This document shows positions 7,814 through 15,948 of a stretch of DNA of 64,000 nt, in pieces. The DNA comes from Rubrivirga marina (GTDB lineage Bacteria; Bacteroidota; Rhodothermia; Rhodothermales; Rubricoccaceae). Location of the stretch: NCBI RefSeq assembly GCF_002283365.1, contig NZ_MQWD01000001.1, positions 3,996,711 through 4,060,710 on the forward strand, written 5' to 3'. The position numbers and the translations under genes were made by a program. Numbering within the stretch: position 1 is the stretch's first letter; each line of letters begins with the position of its first letter. The notes beneath the pieces were generated by a model. It was not told where the DNA came from. It did no database searches and saw nothing but the letters and a program-made list of their open reading frames with translations.

Positions 7814-8260
7814 CTACGCCTCGTTGGCGCAGGTGTCCGAGTTGGTGACCGTGGTCGTGATGTCGCTCGGGCCGGTGCCATCGACGACAGCCTGGACTGT
7901 GTTCTTGGTCTCGCTGTTGCAACCGATGATCGTAACCGTAGCGGCATCGCCGGTCCCAGTCACCGTCAAGCCGTAGGAGCCGTTGAGGTTACCGTACGCG
8001 CCGGTGGCCGCGTCATTCTGGCCAAGCGTGTAGCCGAGGCTCGTAAGCGTGACGCCCTCGAAGGAGCCATTGCCACCGCCGAACGCCGTCGGCTTGAGGT
8101 TCCAGGCCTGCGCGTCGGAAGCGATGCGGATGACGTCGTTCGTGATCGCGTCGGAGTTGGCCTTCTTCTGGTTCTCACCGAAGGCCTGGATGCCCACGAC
8201 GACGGCGAGGCCGACGATGACGATGCCGAGGACGAGGAGGAGGAGCTGCTGCTGTCCCAT
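7814..8260 (-). CDS. small pilin-like protein, probable major subunit
   Basis: This 148-residue protein opens MGQQQLLLLVLGIVIVGL, then FGENQKKANSDAITNDVIRIA, which matches the way major pilins pass from the hydrophobic alpha-1 helix into an amphipathic helix. The C-terminal half is Gly/Thr/Asn-rich with a few Cys (one in GCNSET, one near the C-terminus) that could make the C-terminal disulfide loop seen in many pilins. It is the first gene of the minus-strand filament cluster and codes for the shorter-side-chain composition expected of an abundant subunit. No classical G|FTLxE prepilin site is present; cleavage after Gly-2 is possible but inferred. Confidence 0.78.
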   Translation of the reverse strand: MGQQQLLLLVLGIVIVGLAVVVGIQAFGENQKKANSDAITNDVIRIASDAQAWNLKPTAFGGGNGSFEGVTLTSLGYTLGQNDAATGAYGNLNGSYGLTVTGTGDAATVTIIGCNSETKNTVQAVVDGTGPSDITTTVTNSDTCANEA

Positions 8261-8634
8261 GGGAGTGTGGTGTGGTGTTGAGGCGGGGGCGCCCCGGGTG
8301 GTTGAGTGCCCCCCTGCGAGAGCGTCGGGGCGGTTGAAGCGGCGGCCTTACAGGACCGCCAGGGGTTCGGTCGGCTCTTCAGCCAGGGCCGTGCCCGTTT
8401 GTCGATGGACGCCGGCCCCACCGCTTCACCGTCTGCGTAGCGTCCGCTTTTCTACGGTTTTCGGCCGATTAACCGCCCTCAAGGCCCACTCCGCCCGCCT
8501 CGGGGGCGTCGGCGACGCCCGGCCGGCGGTGGTTCGATTCGAAACGGACCGGGAGGAATCCCCTCCCCGAGGGTCCGTTTCGGAACCGTCGGGCCCCGCC
8601 AGCCGTGGGCACGCCGCACCCTCTCCACCTGTCC
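8261..8634. other. divergent regulatory region between pilin-like gene and DUF4342 gene
   Basis: This 374-bp gap separates a minus-strand pilin-like gene from a plus-strand DUF4342 gene, so promoters for both must lie here. I see a locally AT-richer patch around 8435-8475 (CTTTTCTACGGTTTTCGG) and a long hairpin at 8541-8581, listed separately. No reading frame is convincing. One arm of the dispersed GC palindrome (CCCGCCTCGG) occurs near 8500. Confidence 0.5.
8541..8581. repeat. long hairpin upstream of DUF4342 gene
   Basis: GAAACGGACC and its reverse complement GGTCCGTTTC form 10-bp outer arms, and a nested GGGAGG/CCTCCC pair extends the structure to about 16 paired bases. It lies about 55 bp before the ATG at 8635, within the likely 5' untranslated region or promoter, and could be an operator or an RNA control element. 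Function is not established. Confidence 0.45.
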
Positions 8635-9090
8635 ATGCCCGACTCGACCGACCCCCAATCCACCGTCCCCCAGTCCAGCGACGAGCCGACCCTCCAGTCC
8701 GAGGCCCAGCGCCTCGCCGACGCCGCCCGCCACCGGGCCACCGAGGCCGTCGAGGAACTGAAGGTGGCGTCCAACCAAGTCGTCGACAAGGTCCGCGAGT
8801 ACATCGAGGACGCCAACGTCAAGCGCGTCACGATCAAGCGCCAGGGGAAGGTCCTCCTCGAGATCCCCCTGACCGTCGGCGTCGGGGCGGGCGCGGCGGC
8901 GCTCCTGCTCAACCCGGTCCTCTCGGCCGTCGGCGCCCTCGCGGCGCTCGTCTCCGACGTCACGCTCGTCGTCGAGCGCGTCGACGGCGCGGCGGCCGAC
9001 GAGCACGTCGCGAACGTCAACGCGCCCGAGGCGAACGACAACGCCGGCGACGACGCGGCCGACAAGACCGTCGGCAAGCCGAACGAGTAG
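8635..9090 (+). CDS. DUF4342 membrane-associated protein
   Basis: This 151-residue protein has a long charged N-terminal helix rich in Ala/Glu (about residues 20-65). A DUF4342-type module follows: RVTIKRQGKVLLEIPLTVGV, then a hydrophobic hairpin (about residues 85-115) ending SDVTLVVER. A disordered acidic tail closes it. DUF4342 proteins are small and of unknown function; they occur in several bacterial phyla. I chose ATG 8635 over the upstream in-frame ATG at 8605 because the added ten residues are not conserved-looking. A perfect hairpin follows the stop. Confidence 0.75.
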   Translation: MPDSTDPQSTVPQSSDEPTLQSEAQRLADAARHRATEAVEELKVASNQVVDKVREYIEDANVKRVTIKRQGKVLLEIPLTVGVGAGAAALLLNPVLSAVGALAALVSDVTLVVERVDGAAADEHVANVNAPEANDNAGDDAADKTVGKPNE

Positions 9091-9112
9091 GCCCTCCCCC
9101 GCCCCGTCTCGC

Positions 9113-9143
9113 CGCGCGGGCCGTTCGTCGGACGGCCCGCGCG
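9113..9143 (+). terminator. hairpin terminator after DUF4342 gene
   Basis: An 11-bp perfect stem (CGCGCGGGCCG with its complement) closes a nine-base loop and is followed by TGTTCTGT. It begins 22 bp after the DUF4342 stop. It overlaps a GTG at 9143 that could otherwise start the next gene, which favours the ATG at 9152 as the real start there. Confidence 0.65.
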
Positions 9144-9151
9144 TGTTCTGT

Positions 9152-9925
9152 ATGGACCTCGACGACGCCCGCGCCCTCCTCGACCCGCTCGTCGAGCGCT
9201 ACGAGCGGACGGCCTTCATCGACGACGACCCCGTCTCGGTGGTCCACGCCTTCGACGACCCGGCCGACCGCGAGGTGATCGGGCTGTACGCGGCGATCCT
9301 CGCGTGGGGCCGCCGGTCCGTGATCCTCTCGAAGCTGGCCGAGCTCGTCGACCGGATGGACGCGCGGCCGGCCCAGTTCGTCCGCACGTTCACGCCGTCG
9401 AAGGCCGACCGCCTCGACGGGTTCAAGCACCGGACGTTCTCCTCCGCCGACGCCGTCGCCCTCACGCGCTCGCTCCGCGCCGCGATCGACCGCTACGGCT
9501 CGCTCGGTGATCTCTTCGCAAGCGGCCTCGACCCTGACGACGACGTCGGACCGGCGATCCAGCGCTTTTCCGACACCCTCCTCACCATCGTCCCCGAGGC
9601 AGGCATGCGGACGAAGCACCTCGCGCGGCCGTCGACCGGGAGCGCGTGCAAGCGGCTCGCGATGTACGCCCGGTGGATGACGCGGCCCGGCCCCGTCGAC
9701 CTCAGCGTGTGGGCGGGCGTCCGGCCCGACCAACTCGTCATCCCGCTCGACATCCACACCGGCACGCAGGCGCGGAGGCTCGGTCTGCTGGAGCGACGCT
9801 ACGACGACTGGCGGGCCGTCCAGGAGCTCACCGACGTCTGCCGGGCGCTCTGCCCTGAGGACCCCGCGCGCTACGACTTCGCTCTGTTCGGATTGGGCGC
9901 GTACGGGGGAGAGCCCATCGGGTAA
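9152..9925 (+). CDS. TIGR02757 (DUF2400) family protein
   Basis: A 257-residue soluble protein of the TIGR02757 family, recognisable by GLYAAILAWGRRSVIL near residue 50, FKHRTFSSAD, the segment KRLAMYARWMTRP, and LVIPLDIHTGTQARRLG near residue 205. The family is widespread in Bacteroidota and relatives; its biochemical role is unknown, though the helical fold hints at a distant relation to HhH DNA glycosylases. The start ATG is three codons inside a longer GTG-initiated frame that overlaps the preceding terminator. The stop codon lies within the left end of a 171-bp repeat element, so the last residues may be element-derived. Confidence 0.88.
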   Translation: MDLDDARALLDPLVERYERTAFIDDDPVSVVHAFDDPADREVIGLYAAILAWGRRSVILSKLAELVDRMDARPAQFVRTFTPSKADRLDGFKHRTFSSADAVALTRSLRAAIDRYGSLGDLFASGLDPDDDVGPAIQRFSDTLLTIVPEAGMRTKHLARPSTGSACKRLAMYARWMTRPGPVDLSVWAGVRPDQLVIPLDIHTGTQARRLGLLERRYDDWRAVQELTDVCRALCPEDPARYDFALFGLGAYGGEPIG

Positions 9926-10086
9926 TTGGGTGAGGACAGATCGGGTGATTGGAGTGCCATCCGGTCTGCCTCGGCGTCGAGGTGAGCGGTACGGCCGCCC
10001 AGTGCGCATTCTGCCAGAGATGACTCGCGACTACCAACAGAGTCCGCAGGCGCCCCGATCACCAATCACCCGATCGCAACTCGCCC
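9916..10086. repeat. 171-bp element with inverted ends, copy 1
   Basis: The left end (9916-9952) matches the left end of a second element at 16510-16546 in 33 of 37 positions. The right end (10049-10086) matches 16653-16690 in 33 of 38. Within this copy GATCGGGTGATTGG at 9939-9952 has its perfect reverse complement at 10062-10075, so the element has inverted termini like a MITE. The interior contains an imperfect palindrome of the CCTCGG...CGAGG type near 9966. It fills the gap between two convergent genes and covers the stop of the left one. Confidence 0.7.
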
Positions 10087-10088
10087 AT

Positions 10089-10634
10089 TCAGACCTCGCC
10101 GCCGACGCCTCGGTACGTCTGCTGGTAGTAGAGGAGCGGCTCGCGGCCGGCGCCCTCGATCACGTGGGTGACCTCGCCGACATAGACGGTATGGTCGCCA
10201 GCCTCGAACCGCGCGTGGGGCTGGCAGAGGAGGACGCCGAGTGAGCCGCGCAGAAGCGGCGGCCCCGCCCCGCGGAGGTGTCCGAACGGGGCCAGCTGGT
10301 CCTCCCCGTCGAGGTCGGGCACGGCGAAGTGGGCCGCGACGTCGGCCTGGTCGGCGGCGAGGAGGTGGACGGCCCAGTCCTCGGCCGCGGCGAGCGCGAC
10401 GTGGAGTTGCGTCCCGTGCGTGACGTTGATCGAGACGAGCGGCGGGTCGAGCGAGACGCTCGTGAACGAGCCGATCGTCGCCCCGCGGGGGCCGTCGTCG
10501 GTCTCCGTCGTCACGACGACGACCGGCGAGGGGAGGTCGCGGAGCGCGTGCCGGAGCGCCTCGCCCGTCGCGGGCACGGTCTCCGGGCACTCGGACGCGC
10601 GGTCGGCGGGGGGCGGGGTCGTCGCGGTGGCCAT
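10089..10634 (-). CDS. flavin reductase-like FMN-binding protein
   Basis: A 181-residue protein of the flavin reductase-like (FMN-binding split barrel) family. The typical parts are visible: ALRDLPSPVVVVTT near the start, GATIGSFTSVSLDPPLVSINV (about residues 50-70, the family hallmark), and GDHTVYVGEVTHV followed by PLLYYQQTYR at the C-terminus. Such enzymes reduce FMN/FAD with NAD(P)H, often for a partner monooxygenase, but no monooxygenase is nearby. It lies 95 bp after dnaJ on the same strand and may be read with the heat-shock genes. The ATG opening MATATT is the first good start; upstream sequence is low-complexity. Confidence 0.86.
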   Translation of the reverse strand: MATATTPPPADRASECPETVPATGEALRHALRDLPSPVVVVTTETDDGPRGATIGSFTSVSLDPPLVSINVTHGTQLHVALAAAEDWAVHLLAADQADVAAHFAVPDLDGEDQLAPFGHLRGAGPPLLRGSLGVLLCQPHARFEAGDHTVYVGEVTHVIEGAGREPLLYYQQTYRGVGGEV

Positions 10635-10729
10635 GTCGGTGGGACGACCGACCGCGGGCGGGGGTCCCACCCTCCTCCCCTCGACGGCTCCCTGAGCGGA
10701 GCCGATGGGCCGAGGCGGCCGGAGGGACG

Positions 10730-11905
10730 CTAGCCCGCAAAGGCGTCCTTGACCCGACCGAAAAAGCCCTTCTTGTCGCGCGTGCCCGGCGCCGGCTTGA
10801 GGTCGGGCTCGAGGCGGAGCTGCTCGAGCGTCTCGCGGAGCGGGCCGGAGACCTGCTCCGGCGTCCAGACGTGGACGCGGACCAGTTGGTCGCCGCGGCG
10901 GCCGCCGCCGACCTCGGGGAGCCCGCGGCCCCGCATCCGCAGGACGCGGCCCGACTGGATGCCGGGGTCGATCTGGAGCTTGGCGCGGCCCCGGAGCGTC
11001 GGGACCGTGGCCTCCGTGCCGAGCGCGGCGTCGGGGAACGAGAGGTAGAGGTCGTAGACCACGTCGAGCCCCTCGCGCTGGAAGTGCTCGTGCGGCTGCT
11101 CGTCGATCTCGACGCGGAGCGCGCCGGCCGCGCCGCCGCGGACGCCCGCGTTGCCGGCGCCCCGGATCTGGAGGTAGTGCCCGCCGGAGACGCCGGCCGG
11201 CACCTCGACGGTCACGCTCTCCTCGCCCTTGACGCGGCCCTCGCCCTCGCAGACGTGGCACTTCTCGTCGATCGTCCGCCCCTCGCCCTCGCACGTCGGG
11301 CACGGCTGGACGTTGACGAACTGGCCGAAGAACGACGTCGACACCTGGCGGACCTCGCCGGAGCCCTGGCACGTCGGGCACGTCGAGTACCCGCTCTGCT
11401 TGTCCTCGGCGCCGGTCCCGTCGCAGTGGTCGCACCCGACGAACTTCCGGAGCTTGAGCTGCCGCTCGACGCCCTCAGCGACCTCCTCCAGCGTCAGCGC
11501 GAGGCGGACGCGGAGGTCGGTGCCGGGGCGGCCCTGGCCGCGGCGCTGGCCCGGCCGCCGGCCGAACACGTCCTCGAACCGCCCCTCCCCACCGAAGATG
11601 TCGGAGAAGGCCGAGAAGATGTCCGAGATGTCGGTGAACCCGGTGGGGCCCTGGCCGCCCGCGCCCCCGTTCAGGCCGGCCCGGCCGAACCGGTCGTAGC
11701 GCGCGCGCTTGTCGGGGTTCGAGAGGATCTCGTAGGCCTCGGCGGCCTCCTTGAAGTTGGCCTCGGCCTCGGCGTCGCCGGGGTTCCGGTCTGGGTGGTA
11801 CTGGAGCGCCTTCTTCCGGTAGGCCTTCTTGATCTCGTCGGCCGTCGCCGTGCGGGCGACGCCCAGGACGTCGTAGAAGTCTCGCTCGGCGGTGTTGGCG
11901 GGCAT
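10730..11905 (-). CDS. dnaJ: chaperone DnaJ
   Basis: Hsp40 co-chaperone that delivers substrates to DnaK and stimulates its ATPase. At 391 residues it is a full-length type I DnaJ: J-domain (about residues 7-72) with HPD in YHPDRNPGD, a Gly/Phe-rich region with [12 protein letters not shown], and a zinc-binding domain with four CxxCxGxG repeats ([32 protein letters not shown]). Two beta-barrel substrate-binding domains and a dimerisation tail follow. It is third in the order hrcA-grpE-dnaJ on the minus strand, 50 bp after grpE. dnaK is not in this window. Confidence 0.97.
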   Translation of the reverse strand: MPANTAERDFYDVLGVARTATADEIKKAYRKKALQYHPDRNPGDAEAEANFKEAAEAYEILSNPDKRARYDRFGRAGLNGGAGGQGPTGFTDISDIFSAFSDIFGGEGRFEDVFGRRPGQRRGQGRPGTDLRVRLALTLEEVAEGVERQLKLRKFVGCDHCDGTGAEDKQSGYSTCPTCQGSGEVRQVSTSFFGQFVNVQPCPTCEGEGRTIDEKCHVCEGEGRVKGEESVTVEVPAGVSGGHYLQIRGAGNAGVRGGAAGALRVEIDEQPHEHFQREGLDVVYDLYLSFPDAALGTEATVPTLRGRAKLQIDPGIQSGRVLRMRGRGLPEVGGGRRGDQLVRVHVWTPEQVSGPLRETLEQLRLEPDLKPAPGTRDKKGFFGRVKDAFAG

Positions 11906-11955
11906 GGACGGATCGGGGGGACGAAACGGAACGCTACGAGGCGGACACGCGGCGG

Positions 11956-12522
11956 TTACTCCGCGACGATGACGCGCGCGTGACGGAGGACGCGGTCGCC
12001 GAGGCGGTAGCCGGGCTGGATCTCGGCCAAGACCGTGCCGGACTCGGTGCCCTCCGGCGCCGGCTGCTGCATCATCGCCTCGTGCTCGTGCTCGTCGAAC
12101 GGCTTGCCGACCGCCTCGATGGGCGTCACGCCGACCCGCTGGAGGGCGTCGGAGAACTTCTGGAACACGAGCTCGATGCCCTGGCTGAGGGCGTCGAACG
12201 ACGGCGACCCGGAGTCCTGCTGCGCCGCGCGCTGGGCCGCGTCGAGCGAGCGCGTGAGGTCGTCGTAGACGTCGAGAATGGGAATCAGGACGGCCCGGCG
12301 GCCCTGTCGGACGGCCTCCTCGCGGTCGGTGAGGGACCGGCGGCGGTAGTTGTCGTACTCGGCCGTAAGACGGAGGAGCCGGTCCTGGAGGCGGTCGATC
12401 TCTTCGGCGGCACCATCGGAAGCCTCGGGCGCATCGCCGGCGTCGGCGACGTGCGCGTCCGGCTCGGCGACGGCCTCGTCGTCGAAGTGGGCGTCGGAGG
12501 GGGAGAAATCGCGGTCGGCCAT
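11956..12522 (-). CDS. grpE: nucleotide exchange factor GrpE
   Basis: GrpE releases ADP from DnaK. The 188-residue protein has an acidic, disordered N-terminus (about 45 residues), a long coiled-coil ([27 protein letters not shown]) and the C-terminal beta-wing with [24 protein letters not shown] and [23 protein letters not shown], the GrpE signature. I use the ATG opening MADRDF; an in-frame ATG 33 bp upstream adds no conserved residues. It lies between hrcA and dnaJ. I looked for a CIRCE operator (TTAGCACTC-N9-GAGTGCTAA) in the gaps and did not find one. Confidence 0.96.
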   Translation of the reverse strand: MADRDFSPSDAHFDDEAVAEPDAHVADAGDAPEASDGAAEEIDRLQDRLLRLTAEYDNYRRRSLTDREEAVRQGRRAVLIPILDVYDDLTRSLDAAQRAAQQDSGSPSFDALSQGIELVFQKFSDALQRVGVTPIEAVGKPFDEHEHEAMMQQPAPEGTESGTVLAEIQPGYRLGDRVLRHARVIVAE

Positions 12523-12637
12523 GCGGGGGGGAGAGTGGACCGTCGCCGGCAACATCGGAAGGTCCGGCGGCGGGGTCGAACGAAACAGGTGGGAAATGGG
12601 GGCGAACGCCGGAAGGACGGACCCGCCCGGCGGCGCG

Positions 12638-13702
12638 CTAGTCCGGGGGCGAGTCGCCGAGGAGCCGGGCCACGTACTCGACGAGGCCGACGGCTCTGGA
12701 GTAGTCCATCCGCGTCGGGCCGAGCACGGCCACGGCGCCGACGCTCTCGCCGACGCGGTACGGTGCCGTGACGACGGAGTACGCCGGGCCGTCCTCGACG
12801 TCGGGACGCCCCCGCTCGACCTCGCGGCCGATCAGGACGACGGCCCGGTCCGCCTCGGTGGGGTCGACGAGGCGCGGGCGCTCGAGGAGGTGGACCACGA
12901 CGTCCTCGCTCTCGACGAGCTCGATCACGTCGCGGACCCACTCGGGGCGCGCGAACTCGGGCTGGGCCACGAGGTGCTGCGCCCCACCGATGGCCGCCCG
13001 CCGCGCCGGCGTGGACTCGCGAAAGAGCGTCTTCCCATCCCGGAGGACGACGCGAACGATCCCCGTCCGGTCCTCGTCTTCGAGGTCGCGGACGCGCTCG
13101 CGGCCGGTCCGCCGGATCTCCTCCAGCGAGTGGCCCGCCAGGCGCTCGTTGAGCCGCCGGACGATGCCGTCGACCGCCTCGGGGCGGACGTCGACGTCGA
13201 CCTCGGCGGCGACGGTCCGGGCGAGCCCGCCGCGGAGGGCGAGGACGAACAGGACGCGCGCGCCGCCGAGGGGCACGACCTCGATCCGCTCCAGCACGCC
13301 CGTCGACAGGCTCGGGGTGAGGACGACGCCGAGGAGCTGGCTCAGGCGCCCGAGCACGCGGCTCGTCTCTCGGGCCACGGCCTCGAGGTCGCCGAGGCGG
13401 CGGCGGACGCTCTCGCGCAGGAGGCCCGCCTCGCGCTCCGAGAGCCCCGTCACGTCCATCAACCCGTCGACGTAGAGCCGGTAGCCGAGCTCGGTCGGGA
13501 CGCGACCGGCCGACGTGTGGGGGTGGCCGAGGTAGCCGGCCTCCTCGAGGTCGCGCATCGTGGCGCGGACCGACGCGCTCGACAGTTCGACCTCGTCGGC
13601 CAGCGTCTTCGACCCGACCGGGGAGGCCGTGTCGATAAAGTGCTGGACGACGCGCCGGAGCACGTCTTCCTGGCGGGTGGTGAGCGGGGCGGGGTCGGTC
13701 AT
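12638..13702 (-). CDS. hrcA: heat-inducible transcription repressor HrcA
   Basis: HrcA represses heat-shock operons by binding CIRCE elements. The 354-residue protein begins with a winged-helix DNA-binding domain (TTRQEDVLRRVVQHFIDTASPVGSKTL, then SSASVRATMRDLEEAGYLGHPHTSAGRVPT, residues about 5-70), followed by the GAF-like HrcA domain ending in VVTAPYRVGESVGAVAVLGPTRMDYSRAVGLVEYVA. It is first in hrcA-grpE-dnaJ, with a 115-bp gap before grpE. No CIRCE-like inverted repeat is visible upstream, so its operator must be divergent or located at another locus such as groESL. Confidence 0.96.
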   Translation of the reverse strand: MTDPAPLTTRQEDVLRRVVQHFIDTASPVGSKTLADEVELSSASVRATMRDLEEAGYLGHPHTSAGRVPTELGYRLYVDGLMDVTGLSEREAGLLRESVRRRLGDLEAVARETSRVLGRLSQLLGVVLTPSLSTGVLERIEVVPLGGARVLFVLALRGGLARTVAAEVDVDVRPEAVDGIVRRLNERLAGHSLEEIRRTGRERVRDLEDEDRTGIVRVVLRDGKTLFRESTPARRAAIGGAQHLVAQPEFARPEWVRDVIELVESEDVVVHLLERPRLVDPTEADRAVVLIGREVERGRPDVEDGPAYSVVTAPYRVGESVGAVAVLGPTRMDYSRAVGLVEYVARLLGDSPPD

Positions 13703-13778
13703 GGCGGCAGAGAGAACGAATCTAGCCGCTCGCTCGTCCCCTGGAGGTCCGGCCTCCCCGGACGTTTTCACCGACGCC

Positions 13779-14273
13779 TTACCGAGGCACGCCCCAGACC
13801 ATGATCCCGCCGAGGTGGGCCGTCCAGGCGACGAGCGCGGCGGCCAGGACCGCGGGCAGGACGACGAGCAGCCGGCCCCACAGCGGCTCCCGCTTCCGGG
13901 GCGGCGGGGCCTCCTCCCCGTCCTCGACAGGTTTCGGGCGGCGGAGCCGGGCCGCCGAAACGACGCCGAAGGCGACGGCCGCGAGCGCGCTCGTCCAGAT
14001 CGTCCACTCCGCCCCCGCCTCGTGCCGCTCGACGACCTCCTCGACGATGGGGTCGCCTTCGACGGCGTTCTCGAGGGCGTGTCCGGTCTCCTGTGCCACC
14101 CACGCGCTGACCGTCCCGAGCACGAACAGGATCAGCCCGGCCTGCCGCCATCCCGCCCGCCCGAGCACTAGGTACAGCCCGGCCGCGCCGGCCCCCAGCA
14201 GAATCAGCACGAGCGGAAAGTGGACCGCCAGCGGGTGGAGGAACGGGATCTCGTACTGGGCGATGAGGTCCAT
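13779..14273 (-). CDS. DUF2231 membrane protein
   Basis: A 164-residue integral membrane protein with about four hydrophobic helices and the DUF2231 opening FLHPLAVHFPLVLILLG near residue 11. The family is small and found beside heme or cytochrome-related genes in many Bacteroidota; its function is not established. A conserved histidine pair (HPLAVH) near the first helix could bind heme or metal, which is inference. It is on the minus strand 94 bp downstream of gpmI and 76 bp upstream of hrcA. Confidence 0.78.
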   Translation of the reverse strand: MDLIAQYEIPFLHPLAVHFPLVLILLGAGAAGLYLVLGRAGWRQAGLILFVLGTVSAWVAQETGHALENAVEGDPIVEEVVERHEAGAEWTIWTSALAAVAFGVVSAARLRRPKPVEDGEEAPPPRKREPLWGRLLVVLPAVLAAALVAWTAHLGGIMVWGVPR

Positions 14274-14367
14274 GGCGCGGGGGGTCTCGATTCCTGCGTC
14301 TCGCTCGACGGCCCAGCGTGTGTCGTGTTGCGGAACTGGGCCGCAGGGTCACACAACGCGGACCGTG

Positions 14368-15888
14368 CTACACGTCGACGAGGGGCGTGCCGGTCATGGC
14401 GTCGGGAGCCTCGAGGCCCATCAGCGCGAGGATCGTCGGGGCCACGTCGCCCAGCTTGCCGGGACGGACGGGGCCGTCGAACCCGGGCGCCTCGATGTGG
14501 TGCGGGACCGGGACCGTCGTGTGGGCCGTGTGCGGCGTCCCGTCCGGGTTCCGCATCCGGTCGGCGTTGCCGTGGTCGGCGATGACCTCGATGGAGTAGC
14601 CCTTCTCCCGGGCCGCCTCGATCACGACGCGGGCCGCCTCGTCGACGGCTTCGACGGCCTGTACGGCCGCCTCGAACACGCCCGTGTGCCCGACCATGTC
14701 GGGGTTGGCGAAGTTGAGCACGACGAGGTTCGGCGCCTCCTCGCGGATCGCCGCCGCCACGCGCTGGGCCAGCTCGGGCGCGCTCATCTCGGGCTGGAGG
14801 TCGTAGGTCGCCACCTTCGGGCTCGGGACGAGCACGCGCGACTCCCCGTCGTACTGGACCTCCCGGCCGCCGTTGAAGAAGAACGTGACGTGCGGGTACT
14901 TCTCGGTCTCGGCCGCGCGGAGTTGCGTGAGCCCGGCGCGCGCGACGACCTCGCCCAGCGTGTCGTCGAGGTTGGCCTTCTCGAACACGACGGGCACGTC
15001 GAACGCCGCGCTGTACGGCGTCATCGTGACGTAGTGGAGGTCGAGACGCGGGCCGCGCTCGAAGCCGTCGAAGTCCGCGTCGGTGAACGCGTGCGTGAGC
15101 TGGCGGCCGCGGTCGGAGCGGAAGTTGAAGAACACGACGGCGTCGCCGTCGCCGACCCGCGTGCCCACCCCGTCGCCGAGGACGCCGGGCTCGACGAACT
15201 CGTCGGTCGTGCCGTCGGCGTAGCTCTGCTGCAGGTAGGCGGCCGGATCGTCGTAGCTCGTCCCCTCCCCTTCCGTGAGGAGCCGGTACGCCTTCTCGGT
15301 CCGCTCCCAGCGGTGGTCGCGGTCCATCGCCCAGTACCGCCCGACGACCGACCCGACCACGCCGACCCCGGCCGCCTCGATGGCCGCCTGGACGTCGCGG
15401 ACGTAGCCGGCCCCCGCCTCGGGCCCCGTGTCGCGCCCGTCGGTGAACGCGTGGACGACGACGCGGTCCAGGCCCTCCTTGGCGGCCAGGTCGAGCAGCG
15501 CCGCGAGGTGGGCGAGGTGGGAATGGACGCCGCCCGTCGAGACGAGGCCCATGAGGTGGAGCGTCGACTCGTTCGCCTGGGCGTGCTGGACGGCCGCCCG
15601 GAGCACGGCGTTCTCGGCGAGCGCCCCCTCCTCGATGGCCTTGTCGATCCGCGTGATGTCCTGGTACACCACGCGCCCGGCGCCGAGGTTGAGGTGGCCG
15701 ACCTCGGAGTTCCCCATCTGCCCCGCCGGCAGCCCGACGGCCCGGCCGGACGCCTCCAACGTGGAGCCCGGCGTCGCGGCGAAGAACGCGTCGAGGAACG
15801 GCTTCTCAGCGGCGTCGATGGCGGAGACCGACGGGTCCTCGGCGATGCCGTAGCCGTCGAGGATGATCAGGATGTGGTTCTGAGGCAC
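14368..15888 (-). CDS. gpmI: 2,3-bisphosphoglycerate-independent phosphoglycerate mutase
   Basis: Glycolytic enzyme interconverting 3- and 2-phosphoglycerate using two Mn ions and a phosphoserine intermediate. The 506-residue length is typical. Metal-site Asp lies in LIILDGYG (about residue 11), the nucleophile Ser in PAGQMGNSEVGHLNLGAGR (about residue 61), GGVHSHLAHLAALL and HAFTDGRDTGP follow, and the C-terminal metal ligands appear in NFANPDMVGHTG and ADHGNADRM. It is a single gene on the minus strand with its own short flanks. Confidence 0.97.
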   Translation of the reverse strand: MPQNHILIILDGYGIAEDPSVSAIDAAEKPFLDAFFAATPGSTLEASGRAVGLPAGQMGNSEVGHLNLGAGRVVYQDITRIDKAIEEGALAENAVLRAAVQHAQANESTLHLMGLVSTGGVHSHLAHLAALLDLAAKEGLDRVVVHAFTDGRDTGPEAGAGYVRDVQAAIEAAGVGVVGSVVGRYWAMDRDHRWERTEKAYRLLTEGEGTSYDDPAAYLQQSYADGTTDEFVEPGVLGDGVGTRVGDGDAVVFFNFRSDRGRQLTHAFTDADFDGFERGPRLDLHYVTMTPYSAAFDVPVVFEKANLDDTLGEVVARAGLTQLRAAETEKYPHVTFFFNGGREVQYDGESRVLVPSPKVATYDLQPEMSAPELAQRVAAAIREEAPNLVVLNFANPDMVGHTGVFEAAVQAVEAVDEAARVVIEAAREKGYSIEVIADHGNADRMRNPDGTPHTAHTTVPVPHHIEAPGFDGPVRPGKLGDVAPTILALMGLEAPDAMTGTPLVDV

Positions 15889-15948
15889 GGGGCGGGGCGG
15901 GGATGAGGCGGGCGGAACGCCGAGCGCGCGGACGGGCTCCGTCGGACG

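Noticed and set aside
9143-9151. GTG start for the TIGR02757 gene.
   Set aside because: It overlaps the terminator hairpin of the preceding gene and adds only three residues before a good ATG at 9152.
12523-13778. A CIRCE operator expected near hrcA and grpE.
   Set aside because: No TTAGCACTC-N9-GAGTGCTAA or close variant is visible in the gaps around these genes.
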